A DNA stretch of 59,135 bases from contig NZ_JACOGA010000014.1 in NCBI RefSeq assembly GCF_014284175.1, positions 1-59,135 on the forward strand, in the 5' to 3' direction. The stretch comes from Affinundibacterium flavidum (GTDB taxonomy: Bacteria > Pseudomonadota > Gammaproteobacteria > Burkholderiales > Burkholderiaceae_D). Position numbers and translations under genes: made by a program. Shown here one piece after another: positions 1 through 8,879 of the stretch. How positions within the stretch are numbered: position 1 is the first letter of the stretch; each line of letters starts with the position of its first letter. The notes under the pieces are model-generated. The model was given only the letters and a program-made list of their open reading frames with translations. It was not told the origin of the DNA and searched no databases.

Positions 1-82
1 CGCCCAATCCACTGTATCCCAGCGGCCCATCCAAGTACTCTTGCACTACTTGGTATTTGAATTCATCTGTATTTTTAGTCAT
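1..82 (-). CDS. IS3-family transposase OrfA, N-terminal fragment (runs off the window)
   Basis: The minus-strand ATG at 82-80 opens a frame of 27 codons reaching the window edge. It begins MTKNTDEFKYQVVQEYLDG, the typical first helix of the IS3 OrfA helix-turn-helix protein, which binds the IS ends and is normally fused to the OrfB DDE catalytic part by -1 frameshifting. Only this N-terminal piece is visible. The call rests on the start sequence and on the IS-type terminal repeat just upstream. Confidence 0.7.
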   Translation of the reverse strand, partial: MTKNTDEFKYQVVQEYLDGPLGYSGLG

Positions 83-88
83 TAAAAA

Positions 89-120
89 ACCCCAATAGTT
101 GGTGTCCAACTATTGGGGTT
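89..120 (-). terminator. Hairpin with T-run inside the IS end
   Basis: A near-perfect stem (CCCCAATAGTTGG, loop TGT, CCAACTATTGGGG) is followed on the minus strand by TTTTTT. It overlaps the IS terminal inverted repeat and may shield the transposase from read-through from the ferredoxin reductase gene, whose stop codon is at 190 on the same strand. Confidence 0.6.
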
Positions 121-189
121 CAGTTCAGTAATCTCTGCGCTTTTTTTATTGATAACCGAACTTGCTTAAGAAGTTGCTTACGAATTTGC

Positions 190-1269
190 CTAATCAAATA
201 CTGGTGATTCGACACCCAGGATTTTGTGCAATTTTGGTGAGGTCGTCGTGTATTGCATGTGGATTTTCTTTTCAGGGAAAATATACGGCGCCGCGCCAAA
301 TGCAGCTAATGCCGCTTCGTGGAAACCTGACAAAATCAATTTTTTCTTGCCTGGATAAGTATTGATATCACCAACCGCGAAAATGCCCGGTACGTTGGTT
401 TCAAACTTCTCAGTGTCCATGACTTTCAATTGTTTGCGTTCGATCTCTAGACCCCAATCAGCGATAGGGCCGAGTTTTGGTGACAATCCGAAGAACACCA
501 ACAAATCATCCAGCGGCAAGCGACGCGTTACGCCATCTGCGCCTGTCACTTTGATCTCAGATAATTTGTCGTCTTTGGTTTCTATACCTGTGACTTGACC
601 GATGATCAATTGCATTTCGTAGTTGTCGCACATTTCTTTCATTTTGGCGACAGATGCTGGTGCAGCGCGGAAGTCATCACGACGGTGCAATACGATGACG
701 GATTCTGCTTTACCTGCCAATGCCAAAGCCCAATCCAAGGCAGAGTCACCACCACCACAGATCACCAGATTACGGCCTTCAAAACGGCTAGGATCTTTGA
801 CACGATAGAAAACTTGTGAACCTTCAAATGCCTCAATGCCTTCCACTTTTAAAGTGCGTGGCTGGAATGAGCCAACACCAGCTGCGATGAAAATCGTTTT
901 GGTAATGAATTTTGTTCCCAAAGATGTTTCGAGATCAAAGCGACCATCAGTACGACGTTGAACCAATGTGACTTCTTGATTTAAGTGAAAGGTCGGTTCA
1001 AACGGCTCAATTTGCTTGAGCAAATTGTCTGTCAATTCTTGACCTGTACACACAGGCACCGCAGGAATATCGTAGATAGGTTTGTCTGGATACAATTCCA
1101 CGCATTGACCGCCAACGACTGGCAGAGAATCAATCACGTGTGCTTTGATTTCGAGCAAGCCGAGTTCAAAGACCTGGAACAGACCAACTGGACCGGCGCC
1201 AATGATGACGGCATCGGCCTCAATCACGCCTGATGCTCCTGCAGTTACTGAGTTTTGTTTGTTGTCCAT
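190..1269 (-). CDS. Ferredoxin-NADP+ reductase, thioredoxin-reductase-like type
   Basis: This 359-residue FAD/NAD(P)H flavoprotein would pass electrons between NADPH and ferredoxin in the cytoplasm. The FAD-binding motif GAGPVGL is at about residues 24-30 and a second nucleotide-binding motif, CGGGDSALDWA, at about 171-181. The C-terminal FAD contact VGDINTYPGKKKLI is present. The redox CxxC of true thioredoxin reductases is absent, which marks the TrxR-like FNR class. The next gene upstream on the same strand is a 7Fe-8S ferredoxin, a plausible partner. The ATG at 1269 is used. FNR of this type can also act on flavodoxin or ferric chelates, so the physiological acceptor is inferred. Confidence 0.9.
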   Translation of the reverse strand: MDNKQNSVTAGASGVIEADAVIIGAGPVGLFQVFELGLLEIKAHVIDSLPVVGGQCVELYPDKPIYDIPAVPVCTGQELTDNLLKQIEPFEPTFHLNQEVTLVQRRTDGRFDLETSLGTKFITKTIFIAAGVGSFQPRTLKVEGIEAFEGSQVFYRVKDPSRFEGRNLVICGGGDSALDWALALAGKAESVIVLHRRDDFRAAPASVAKMKEMCDNYEMQLIIGQVTGIETKDDKLSEIKVTGADGVTRRLPLDDLLVFFGLSPKLGPIADWGLEIERKQLKVMDTEKFETNVPGIFAVGDINTYPGKKKLILSGFHEAALAAFGAAPYIFPEKKIHMQYTTTSPKLHKILGVESPVFD

Positions 1270-1361
1270 ACGACTCTATATTCTTTAAAAAATTGGGCAA
1301 ATCGGTTCATAGGAACCGCTGTGCAGGTCATGCAAAATTCGAGTAATCGAAATAAATTAGA

Positions 1362-1685
1362 TTAACGTTCGAGATATTGCAATTTGTCTTTCACATCTTT
1401 CCAATCATCAGCGTCCGCTAACGGCGTCGTCGTTTTGGTGATCGATGGCCAGCTACGAATCAAATCAGCATTGATTTTGATGAACGGCATTTGATCTTGT
1501 GGCACGTCTTCTTCGGCATAAATCGCATTGACTGGGCATTCGGCAACGCAGACTGCGCAATCGATACATTCATCTGGGTCAATCACGAGAAAATTTGGAC
1601 CTGCACGGAAGCAGTCCACTGGGCAAACATCAACGCAGTCAGTGTAACGGCAGCGGATGCAGGATTCGGTCACAACGTGGGTCAT
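1362..1685 (-). CDS. fdxA: 7Fe-8S ferredoxin FdxA
   Basis: A 107-residue ferredoxin of the standard Azotobacter FdI-like proteobacterial length. The N-terminal half has the cluster ligands: Cys9, Cys12 and further cysteines of the CIRC..TDCVDVCPVDC segment (residues about 9-25), then CIDCAVCVAECP (about 40-51) for the second cluster. The acidic C-terminal tail (residues 60-107) is typical of FdxA. It acts as a low-potential electron carrier in the cytoplasm. It is encoded 92 bases upstream of the ferredoxin reductase gene on the same strand, suggesting a shared transcript or regulon. Start at ATG 1685. Confidence 0.93.
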   Translation of the reverse strand: MTHVVTESCIRCRYTDCVDVCPVDCFRAGPNFLVIDPDECIDCAVCVAECPVNAIYAEEDVPQDQMPFIKINADLIRSWPSITKTTTPLADADDWKDVKDKLQYLER

Positions 1686-1945
1686 AACAGGCCTATCAAT
1701 AAAAAAATCGGGGTGAAGCGCTACCAGAAATGTCGCTGTAGCTGCAAAGCCTTGTATTTTAAGGCAAATCGTCCCAACTCACAATTGCGGCTTAGATAAA
1801 ATTAGCATAAGTAAATGTAGTTTCTGGCAATCGCTTCCATCTGACGATGTGCTTTCTACATCTTGAAAGTGATGTAGGGCGAGTGCTGTTGGCTACCGTA
1901 TAATCGCTTTATCTCTTAATTTCTGCCTTTTTGCTGCAAAAATCT

Positions 1946-2935
1946 ATGAATCCTACTAAGCCAACACTATTGGTTGCCCGTGCAATGTTTCCAGATGCGC
2001 TGGCTCGCTTGAATGACTATTTTGAACTTGAGCTAAATCAAGAAGACCGCATCTTTTCTCCCGACGAGCTAACTGAGCGCTTGCAAGGCAAGTTTGGCAT
2101 GATCTGCACCTCAAGCGCCAAGATTAATCAAGACTTGCTGGCAAAGCTGCCGGAATTGAAAATTATTTCCACGATTGCGGTTGGTTATGACAATTTTGAC
2201 TTACAGGCCTGTACGCAGCATCAGGTAATGGCGACTAATGCGCCCGATGTGTTGAATGAAACCACTGCAGATTTCGCCTGGGCTTTAATGATGGCAACTG
2301 CACGCAGGGTGACTGAAGCAGAGCATTTTTTGCGCAATGGAGAGTGGCAAAAGTGGGGCGTCGATTTTTTCGTTGGTGCGGATATCCACGGATCTCGTCT
2401 GGGGATTTTAGGGATGGGACGCATCGGTCAAGCAATTGCACGCCGTGCTGCCGGTTTCGGTATGGACGTGATTTATCACAATCGAAGTCGACTTAGCGCC
2501 GAACAAGAAACGGTCGCGCATCATGCGCGTTATGTCGATAAAGAAAGCTTATTACGTGAATCTGATCATTTGATTTTGGCTTTACCTTATTCGCCCGAAT
2601 CGCATCATAGTATTGCCGCCGCGGAGCTTGCTCAAATGAAGCCTAGCGCGACTTTAATCAACATTGCACGTGGTGGGATTGTGGATGATGTCGCTTTAAT
2701 TGCTGCTTTGCGAAATCGACAAATTGCAGGCGCCGGATTGGACGTTTTTGAAAATGAGCCACGTTTTCACCCTGATTTCTTAGACTTGAAAAATGTCGTG
2801 TTAACACCGCATATCGCTAGCGCATCAGAGCGAACCCGCAGGGCGATGGTCAATCGCGCGATCACGAATGTGATTGCGGCCGTACGTGGCGAGGTGCCGC
2901 CAGACTTACTCAACCGTGATGTACTTGAAATGTAA
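1946..2935 (+). CDS. D-2-hydroxyacid dehydrogenase (glyoxylate/hydroxypyruvate reductase type)
   Basis: A 329-residue NAD(P)-dependent dehydrogenase reducing 2-keto acids such as glyoxylate or hydroxypyruvate. The family's Rossmann motif GILGMGRIGQAIARR (about residues 157-171) is followed by the catalytic arginine in NIARGGIVDD, the glutamate in GLDVFENEP and the catalytic histidine in LTPHIAS. The length is normal. The ATG at 1946 was chosen over the upstream TTG at 1931 because homologues start close to the KPTLLVAR strand. The exact substrate cannot be told from sequence. A terminator hairpin follows at 2957-3004. Confidence 0.9.
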   Translation: MNPTKPTLLVARAMFPDALARLNDYFELELNQEDRIFSPDELTERLQGKFGMICTSSAKINQDLLAKLPELKIISTIAVGYDNFDLQACTQHQVMATNAPDVLNETTADFAWALMMATARRVTEAEHFLRNGEWQKWGVDFFVGADIHGSRLGILGMGRIGQAIARRAAGFGMDVIYHNRSRLSAEQETVAHHARYVDKESLLRESDHLILALPYSPESHHSIAAAELAQMKPSATLINIARGGIVDDVALIAALRNRQIAGAGLDVFENEPRFHPDFLDLKNVVLTPHIASASERTRRAMVNRAITNVIAAVRGEVPPDLLNRDVLEM

Positions 2936-2956
2936 TGTCGTACAGCCAAAATGAAA

Positions 2957-3004
2957 CAGGCGCCAACATTTCTGCTCATTGACAGCGTGGCGCCTGCTTT
3001 TTTT
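2957..3004 (+). terminator. Rho-independent terminator after the hydroxyacid dehydrogenase
   Basis: A nine-base stem (CAGGCGCCA at 2957-2965 with TGGCGCCTG at 2988-2996) is followed by CTTTTTTTTC. It ends the plus-strand gene and sits just before the convergent acyl-CoA-binding protein gene. Confidence 0.8.
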
Positions 3005-3027
3005 CACTTAATGAATCTTAAAAATTT

Positions 3028-3282
3028 TTAGTCTTTTAAAGATTCGATCAAATCAATATATTCCTGCATCGCCGCGTCTTTTGATGTGCCTTTTAATTCT
3101 GCCCAAGCATCAAACTTGGCACGCGCAACGAAGTCGGTCATGCCCGGACGTTCGCCGCTGGCATCGCCTGTGCTAGCTTGTTTGAAGAGGGCATAAATCT
3201 TCAATAAAGTCATATTGTCAGGACGTTCCGGTAAATTTTTGGAATCAGCCTGAGCTTGATTAAATTGGTCGACGAGGCTCAT
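3028..3282 (-). CDS. Acyl-CoA-binding protein
   Basis: An 84-residue four-helix ACBP that binds medium- to long-chain acyl-CoA thioesters in the cytoplasm. The family signature is clear: YALFKQASTGDASGERPG (about residues 31-48), then a KFDAW and AELKGTSKDAAMQEYIDLI stretch near the C-terminus. Length matches stand-alone ACBPs. The ATG at 3282 is preceded on the minus strand by an AGGAGAT-type ribosome binding site. It seems to be a single-gene unit between two convergent or divergent neighbours. Confidence 0.92.
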   Translation of the reverse strand: MSLVDQFNQAQADSKNLPERPDNMTLLKIYALFKQASTGDASGERPGMTDFVARAKFDAWAELKGTSKDAAMQEYIDLIESLKD

Positions 3283-3451
3283 AAGATCTCCTGATGCTGG
3301 AAAGGGGTGGAAGTGCTGGAAACTTAAGTGTGATTTTTAATATCATTTGATATTGCTCTGCTTTTGCATTCTAGCTTAACAGTCATGTTCCTTCCTATAG
3401 AAGATTTCCTCAAACTGAAAAACGCTTTTGCGTGCTGTGGAGGCTGGTAAT

Positions 3452-3479
3452 AAAAAACGCCAGAGACTTCTGGCGTTTT
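3452..3479 (-). terminator. Bidirectional-looking terminator hairpin after the YecA-family gene
   Basis: An 11-base perfect stem, AAAACGCCAGA (3454-3464) with TCTGGCGTTTT (3469-3479), encloses a four-base loop. On the minus strand the T-run continues past the stem. It lies 25 bases beyond the stop codon of the YecA-family gene. Confidence 0.8.
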
Positions 3480-3503
3480 CGTGTAGTGGTTAAGGTGATT
3501 CAG

Positions 3504-4205
3504 TTAATGTATGGTCGGCTCTGCACCGCAACACACTTTGTATTTCTTGCCGCTACCGCAAGGGCAGGGGTCGTTTCTGCCGACTTTCGGTGCATCGCGT
3601 TTCACAGTGGCGACGCCAGATTTACGCAATGGCGCCCAAAAGCGTCGAATCTCCCCAATTGAGGCTTCTAATTTTAATGCTAATTGATGGCACTTTTCTG
3701 GCGTATCCACTAGCTTTGTTTCTTCCTCTTCAATCTCTTCTGCACCTAGCAGGTAAATTGGTTCTAGCAATGGTGCAATAGTCGGTGATTCCCATGCGGC
3801 CTCCCAAGCTTCTGCGCGCAATTGCATACCTTCCCAAAAGCCCCAAGCCCAAGTTTCGCCATCGATTAATTCTTTGCCGTTTTCTTCCATCACGCAAAAT
3901 AAGGGCTCGAATTCTTGAGGTGCAACTTCGAAGGTGATTTGAATCTCATTCATGAAGCGAGCGATCAAATTCGTGATCCGCTGCATTTCTTTGGGATTCT
4001 TAAATTTCGGTTCTCCATCATCGGGCAGTCCCCACACCAGAGGTAGCCATTCAGTCATGGCAATCACTTCAGGTCCAAGTGCAATCGCCGTCAGATAGCC
4101 GTGCAGGGCGTCCATGGTCATGCCGTCATCGCCAACGGCGTCTGACATCAAAAATTTATCGAGTTCGTTAAACTCTTTGTCGCTGAGGGGTTCATCCAGA
4201 TGCAT
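3504..4205 (-). CDS. YecA/UPF0149-family protein with C-terminal SEC-C zinc motif
   Basis: A protein of about 233 residues. The N-terminal UPF0149 (YgfB/YecA) domain begins with EPLSDKEFNELDKFLMS and contains MDALHGYLTAIALGP. The last ~25 residues, GRNDPCPCGSGKKYKVCCG, are a SEC-C motif (Cys-x-Cys ... Cys-Cys), the zinc-binding tail also found on SecA and used to contact ribosomes or SecB in some proteins. Role in the cell is not established for this family. A longer reading from 4334 is open, but the extra 43 residues are basic, not conserved in style, and overlap the divergent kinase gene, so the ATG at 4205 is preferred. Confidence 0.85.
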   Translation of the reverse strand: MHLDEPLSDKEFNELDKFLMSDAVGDDGMTMDALHGYLTAIALGPEVIAMTEWLPLVWGLPDDGEPKFKNPKEMQRITNLIARFMNEIQITFEVAPQEFEPLFCVMEENGKELIDGETWAWGFWEGMQLRAEAWEAAWESPTIAPLLEPIYLLGAEEIEEEETKLVDTPEKCHQLALKLEASIGEIRRFWAPLRKSGVATVKRDAPKVGRNDPCPCGSGKKYKVCCGAEPTIH

Positions 4206-4342
4206 GATGCTTGCTCGTTTAAAGGTGGTTTTCGGATGTAATCGCTGCGTATTTTGTACGCCGATCTTAACGCTGATTTTAATAACGGAAGTGTAGCGCT
4301 TTGTTCCTCGTTCGTGGTGAGAAAGCACGTACAATGCGGGCT

Positions 4343-5431
4343 ATGAGCTCAAATATTCTAATCCCCGGCGATCATTTGCCTGAAAACTACATTGAAAACC
4401 AGTCAGAGGATGACTCGGATCGCCAGTCAAATCCTGTTGATTTTTCAAACTTAAGTCCTGATTGCGTATTTGATGCCATGCACGCGCAGGGCTTTCATTG
4501 CGATGGACGACTATTGGCTTTGAATAGCTATGAAAATCGGGTTTATCAATTAGGGATGGACGATGCATCACCCTTGGTCGTGAAATTTTATCGACCATTG
4601 CGTTGGAGCGATGCGCAGATTAAAGAAGAACATCAATTTGTGACGGAGCTTGAGGCGGCAGAGATACCTGTTGTGCCTGCTTTACTCGATGCGAATGGCA
4701 ATAGTTTGCGTGAATTTTCGGGTTTTCGGTTTGCGGTATTTGCAAGGCAAGGCGGACGCGCTCCTGAATTAGACCGTGCTGGTACTCTAGAGTGGATAGG
4801 GCGTTTTTTAGGGCGAATTCATGCGGTAGGTGCGCGGGAATCTTATCAACATCGGCCGAAGATAAACCAACAGACCTATGGTGATGCATCGTTAGAGTAT
4901 CTTCTTCAGCATGACTTTATTCCCTCGGATATTTTGAATGCCTATGAGGCCACCGCACGTATGATGTTGGACGCAGTTCGTAATGCGTATCAGCAAGCTG
5001 GTGAGGTGCAAAGCTTACGCTTGCATGGCGACTGCCATATGGGAAATGTATTGTGGACCGAAGTTGGAGCACATCTGGGAGCGCATACGGGGCCCCATTT
5101 TGTGGATTTTGATGATAGTCGCATGGGGCCAGCTATGCAGGATTTATGGATGCTGTTATCTGGTTCGCGCCAAGAAATGCAGGCGCAGCTATGCGATATT
5201 TTGATGGGCTACGAAGATTTTCATAGCTTTAATCCCGCTGAACTGCATTTGATCGAAGCCTTGCGTAGCTTGCGCTTATTACATTATTCAGCGTGGCTGG
5301 CACAGCGTTGGGGTGATCCTGCTTTTAAGCAAGCGTTTCCTTGGTTTAATACGCAGCGCTACTGGCAGGATAGGATTTTAGAAATGCGTGAACAAATTGC
5401 ATTGATGGACGAAGCGCCACTGCGGGTCTGA
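4343..5431 (+). CDS. srkA: SrkA/RdoA-like stress response serine/threonine kinase
   Basis: An APH-fold protein kinase of about 362 residues. In E. coli the homologue phosphorylates Ser/Thr and counters Cpx- and oxidative-stress-induced death. The catalytic loop HGDCHMGNVLW is at about residues 228-238 and the metal-binding VDFDDSRMGP at about 255-264. The N-terminal NRVYQLG and VVKFYRP (lysine of the ATP site) segments are present. There are ATG codons at 4334 and 4343. I chose 4343, noting that a TACAAT -10-like box at 4331-4336 overlaps the first option. The 5' part (residues 1-45) is acidic and extends beyond E. coli SrkA. Confidence 0.85.
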   Translation: MSSNILIPGDHLPENYIENQSEDDSDRQSNPVDFSNLSPDCVFDAMHAQGFHCDGRLLALNSYENRVYQLGMDDASPLVVKFYRPLRWSDAQIKEEHQFVTELEAAEIPVVPALLDANGNSLREFSGFRFAVFARQGGRAPELDRAGTLEWIGRFLGRIHAVGARESYQHRPKINQQTYGDASLEYLLQHDFIPSDILNAYEATARMMLDAVRNAYQQAGEVQSLRLHGDCHMGNVLWTEVGAHLGAHTGPHFVDFDDSRMGPAMQDLWMLLSGSRQEMQAQLCDILMGYEDFHSFNPAELHLIEALRSLRLLHYSAWLAQRWGDPAFKQAFPWFNTQRYWQDRILEMREQIALMDEAPLRV

Positions 5432-5510
5432 TAGGTTGTTATGGCTGGCTCGGATTTAGCCCGGCTATAGAAATTGCAGGTTGCGTCACTATAACCCATC
5501 CCCACCCTAG

Positions 5511-5532
5511 CCCTCCCCTTGAAAGGGAGGGG
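5511..5532. repeat. GC-rich imperfect palindrome between srkA and rpiA
   Basis: CCCTCCCCTT GAAAGGGAGGGG folds into a stem with a one-base bulge and is followed by ACTTTT. It could be a weak terminator or a dispersed intergenic repeat of the kind common in Burkholderiales. Only one copy was seen in this window. Confidence 0.4.
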
Positions 5533-5631
5533 ACTTTTAGTTCCGCTCCGGCTTGTGTAGATACCTATGTTTTACAAGCCCCCATCGTTTACAATGACGC
5601 CATTCTGATTATTTTCTTTTATGTGATAACT

Positions 5632-6303
5632 ATGACACAAGATGAATTAAAACTCGCAGTCGCGCAAGCCGCGATTGCTTACGTAGTTGAAGATGAAATT
5701 ATTGGTGTTGGCACAGGTTCAACCGCGAATTTTTTTATCGATGAATTGGCGAAAATTAAGCACAAAATCAAAGGCGCAGTCGCGTCCTCGGAAGCAACGG
5801 CAAGTCGCCTACGTGGTCATGGTATTGCGGTATATGATTTGAATGATGTTAGTTCTATGTCGGTCTATATCGATGGTGCTGACGAGATCACAGCAAGTGG
5901 TGCAATGATCAAGGGCGGCGGCGCTGCCTTGACGCGTGAAAAAATCGTTGCATCGGTGGCGAAATCCTTTGTTTGTATCGCCGACGGATCTAAGTTGGTT
6001 AATTTACTAGGTAAGTTCCCTTTGCCAGTCGAAGTCATTCCTATGGCGCGTCAATCCGTGATACGTGCATTGAATGCGATTGGTGGTGATGCCAAATTAC
6101 GTATGAAAGACGGGGCAGCCTTATTGACTGATAACGGCAATATTATTGTCGATATTCATGGACTGCAAATCGCTGATCCGATTGCTTTAGAGGCGCAGAT
6201 TAATAATATCGTTGGCGTAGTGACTGTTGGATTATTTGCTGCGCAAGGCGCGAATGTTTGTCTGCTCGGCACTGAAGATGGCGTCAAGACTTTGCAGTTT
6301 TAA
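5632..6303 (+). CDS. rpiA: Ribose-5-phosphate isomerase A
   Basis: RpiA interconverts ribose 5-phosphate and ribulose 5-phosphate in the pentose phosphate pathway (cytoplasm). The 223-residue product carries the family motifs in order: GVGTGSTANFFID (phosphate loop, about residues 26-38), SSEATASRLRGHG, DGADEI (catalytic Asp/Glu, about 81-86) and KGGGAALTREKIVA (about 94-107). Length is normal. The ATG at 5632 is preferred to the in-frame GTG at 5623. The DUF1415 gene follows after 45 bases, probably on the same transcript. Confidence 0.95.
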   Translation: MTQDELKLAVAQAAIAYVVEDEIIGVGTGSTANFFIDELAKIKHKIKGAVASSEATASRLRGHGIAVYDLNDVSSMSVYIDGADEITASGAMIKGGGAALTREKIVASVAKSFVCIADGSKLVNLLGKFPLPVEVIPMARQSVIRALNAIGGDAKLRMKDGAALLTDNGNIIVDIHGLQIADPIALEAQINNIVGVVTVGLFAAQGANVCLLGTEDGVKTLQF

Positions 6304-6348
6304 ATTTAGTAACTTTAATAGTTTTGGTAGTAATTTAGGAGTAAGCAG

Positions 6349-6900
6349 ATGGTCGATGTACAAATTAAAGATGACGCAGTCATCGCACAAACGAAGTTGT
6401 GGTTAGAGAAAGCCGTCATAGGCTTAAATCTTTGCCCGTTTGCAAAAGGCGTGCATATTAAAGATCAAATCCGCTACTTCGTCAGCCATGCGACAACCGC
6501 AGAAGAGTTAATCAAAGATTTGATGGCGGAATTGGAAGTGTTGGCAGAAGCAAATCCAGAAAAAATCGATACTACGCTGCTGATTCATCCTTTCGTGATG
6601 CAAGAGTTTCTCGACTATAACGATTTCTTGGAGGTAGCGGATGCGACTTTGGAAGAGTTGGATTTAGACGGAATTTTGCAAGTGGCGAGTTTCCATCCGC
6701 AATATCAATTTGAAGATGCCGCACCGGACGATATCGACAATTATACGAATCGTTCGCCATTTCCTACGCTGCATTTGCTGCGCGAAGAGAGTATTGATAA
6801 GGCCGTTGAAGCTTTTCCTGAGGCAGAGCAGATTTACGAAAAAAATATGCAGACGCTGCGCGCATTGGGTCACGATGCCTGGAAGAAGCTTTTTATTTGA
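6349..6900 (+). CDS. DUF1415 family protein
   Basis: A 183-residue cytoplasmic protein of a family widespread in beta- and gammaproteobacteria with no assigned activity. The family start TKLWLEKAVIGLNLCPFAKG is present at about residues 14-33, with the conserved cysteine in LNLCPFA. Later segments ASFHPQYQF and NRSPFPTLHLLRE are also conserved hallmarks. A clear TAGGAG ribosome binding site precedes the ATG. The gene follows rpiA closely. There is no sequence basis for a more specific function. Confidence 0.85.
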   Translation: MVDVQIKDDAVIAQTKLWLEKAVIGLNLCPFAKGVHIKDQIRYFVSHATTAEELIKDLMAELEVLAEANPEKIDTTLLIHPFVMQEFLDYNDFLEVADATLEELDLDGILQVASFHPQYQFEDAAPDDIDNYTNRSPFPTLHLLREESIDKAVEAFPEAEQIYEKNMQTLRALGHDAWKKLFI

Positions 6901-7425
6901 GCTATTTGTGTGCGTGAAAGCAGGGGAAGGGCAATCGTGTCTTTCTCCGCTTTTATTGATGCAGCACATAAACACTATTAAAGATGCACGCCAGCGATTC
7001 TTTCCTTATATCGATATTTGTTTTGGTTATGTGTGAATTTCTTTTTTTCGATTGAATGCACTTCGAAATGAAGTTCGGCTGCTGATAAATATCGCATCGA
7101 AATTTAATTTGTTTGATATTCGTTTTATTATGGAGTGAGTATAAAATCGGGCTACTGTCATTCAATTGTCATTAAATTTCACCAATGCTTTGATCTTGTT
7201 GTTTAGTAGCTTTGATTTTTCCAGTTCTTGCAACCTGTCTTTTCTTACAGAACCATTGCAAGTTTTCATCGGTTTTTCTAAGATTTTCCTTTGTTTCTAC
7301 TTTCCCTAGACTTCTTGCGCCTAAAAAACAGGCATGTGCGCCTTGTTATTTTGCAGAGCAGCATGTAAAGTCATGCGTTCTTTTTCTCGCTTTACTCCCT
7401 TTTTCGTCACTCTTTTTGAAATGTT
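6901..7425. other. 525-base region before lysC with no gene recognised
   Basis: The stretch is AT-rich and pyrimidine-rich on the plus strand near lysC. I see no convincing protein frame, no tRNA, and no recognisable lysine-riboswitch core. It probably holds the lysC promoter and leader. Confidence 0.5.
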
Positions 7426-8676
7426 ATGGCTTTAATTGTCCACAAATACGGCGGTACTTCGATGGGGTCTACGGATCGCATCAAGAACGTCGCTAAGCGC
7501 GTCGCCAAATGGCATGATGCAGGTTATCAAATCGTAGTTGTGCCGTCTGCAATGTCAGGCGAAACGAATCGAATTATTGGCTTGGCTAAAGAAATCATGG
7601 TCGACCCAGATCCGCGTGAGCTTGATATGATTGCCTCCACGGGCGAGCAAGTATCAGTTGGTTTGTTAGCGATTGCTTTGCAAGCTTTAGGCAAGCAAGC
7701 GGTCTCTTATGCTGGTTGGCAAGTGCCGATTAAGACGGATTCTTCTCATACAAAAGCGCGTATCGCTTCGATCGACGATGCGAAAGTGAAGGCAGATCTG
7801 GCTGAGGGTAAGATCGTCATTATTACCGGCTTCCAAGGTGTTGATGAGCTGGGAAATATCACTACTTTAGGTCGCGGTGGTTCGGATACTTCTGCGGTAG
7901 CGATTGCTGCAGCATTGAAGGCGCAAGAATGTTTGATATACACCGACGTTGATGGTGTATATACGACCGATCCCCGGGTTGTGTCTGAAGCGCGCAAGTT
8001 GAATACCGTGACTTTTGAAGAGATGTTGGAAATGGCATCGCTGGGCTCCAAAGTTTTGCAGATACGTTCTGTGGAATTCGCTGGCAATTACCGCATGCCG
8101 ACCCGCGTATTGTCATCGTTGACGGACCCATTAATGCCTTTAGCCGAAGAAATTATTTCCGGCACCCTGATTTCGTTTGAGGAAGATACAAATATGGAAC
8201 AAGCCACTATTACTGGCATCGCATTTAATCGCGACGAAGCAAAACTCACTGTGTTTGGTGTACCAGACAAGCCAGGTATTGCATATCAAATTCTTGGCCC
8301 TATCGCTGACGCGAATATTGAAGTCGATATGATTATTCAAAATCAATCAGTCGATGGTAAGACAGATTTCACATTTACTGTACCACGTGGTGACTACAAC
8401 AAGGCCATGGATGTACTGAATGCGAGTGTCAAGGAGCATATTGGTGCCGGCAATATCATTGGTGATTCCAAGGTGTCAAAAGTATCCGTGGTCGGTGTTG
8501 GCATGCGTAGCCATGTAGGTATTGCTTCGCAGATGTTCCGTACGCTGTCGGATGAAGGCATTAATATCCAAATGATTTCCACTTCTGAAATCAAAATTTC
8601 TGTTTTGATTGATGAAAAATATATGGAATTGGCAGTACGTGCTTTGCATAAAGCATTTGGTTTGGAAGCTGCATAG
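7426..8676 (+). CDS. lysC: Aspartate kinase (aspartokinase)
   Basis: Catalyses ATP-dependent phosphorylation of L-aspartate, the first step to lysine, threonine, methionine and diaminopimelate. The 416-residue product begins with the kinase signature VHKYGGTSMGS (residues about 4-14), includes the TLGRGGSDTSAVAIAAAL nucleotide loop and ends in two ACT domains (about 260-416) that bind allosteric inhibitors. Length and sequence match the betaproteobacterial class. The adjacent tRNA-Ser gene lies 99 bases downstream. Start at ATG 7426; the upstream DNA is T-rich without an obvious Shine-Dalgarno, as in some leader-regulated genes. Confidence 0.95.
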   Translation: MALIVHKYGGTSMGSTDRIKNVAKRVAKWHDAGYQIVVVPSAMSGETNRIIGLAKEIMVDPDPRELDMIASTGEQVSVGLLAIALQALGKQAVSYAGWQVPIKTDSSHTKARIASIDDAKVKADLAEGKIVIITGFQGVDELGNITTLGRGGSDTSAVAIAAALKAQECLIYTDVDGVYTTDPRVVSEARKLNTVTFEEMLEMASLGSKVLQIRSVEFAGNYRMPTRVLSSLTDPLMPLAEEIISGTLISFEEDTNMEQATITGIAFNRDEAKLTVFGVPDKPGIAYQILGPIADANIEVDMIIQNQSVDGKTDFTFTVPRGDYNKAMDVLNASVKEHIGAGNIIGDSKVSKVSVVGVGMRSHVGIASQMFRTLSDEGINIQMISTSEIKISVLIDEKYMELAVRALHKAFGLEAA

Positions 8677-8775
8677 TATTATTTTCATGGCAGGTAGTTG
8701 ACCAAAGATGAACTACCCGCTATGATCACGGTCTTGTTCGCAATGCCTTGCGTAAGCAACGCGTTGTGAAAGTGT

Positions 8776-8867
8776 GGAGACGTGGCCGAGTGGCCGAAGG
8801 CACTTCCCTGCTAAGGAAGCATCTGGGGTAACCTGGATCGTGAGTTCGAATCTCACCGTCTCCGCCA
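8776..8867 (+). tRNA. tRNA-Ser, anticodon GCT (reads AGC/AGU)
   Basis: The acceptor stem GGAGACG (8776-8782) pairs perfectly with CGTCTCC, followed by an encoded GCCA. The anticodon arm CTTCC CTGCTAA GGAAG gives anticodon GCT. A long class-II variable arm (CATCTGGGG..CTGGATC) and a T-arm with GTTCGAATC are present, as expected for serine tRNA. Its last 14 bases are the left attachment site of the genomic island, so the tRNA remains intact after integration. Confidence 0.97.
8854..8867 (+). repeat. attL: 14-bp direct repeat at the tRNA-Ser 3' end
   Basis: CACCGTCTCCGCCA occurs here and again exactly at 50206-50219 beside the integrase gene. Flanking bases differ on both sides, so the shared core is 14 bp. 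This is the usual footprint of tyrosine integrases that target tRNA 3' ends. Confidence 0.9.
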
Positions 8868-8879
8868 GTAATACTGATT

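Larger units (their letters stand above)
1..122 (-). mobile_element. Left-edge fragment of an IS3-family (IS150-group-like) insertion sequence
   Basis: Read on the minus strand, the element starts at 122 with TGAACCCCAATAGTTGGACA, the style of terminal inverted repeat seen in IS150-group IS3 elements (starts with TG, contains AGTTGGACA). The start of a transposase OrfA follows 40 bases later. The rest lies outside the window, so length and integrity cannot be judged. The outermost bases also form a strong hairpin (89-120). Confidence 0.7.

Noticed and set aside
6901..7425. Lysine riboswitch before lysC
   Set aside because: I could not find the conserved purine-rich core or five-helix layout; betaproteobacterial lysC usually lacks it.
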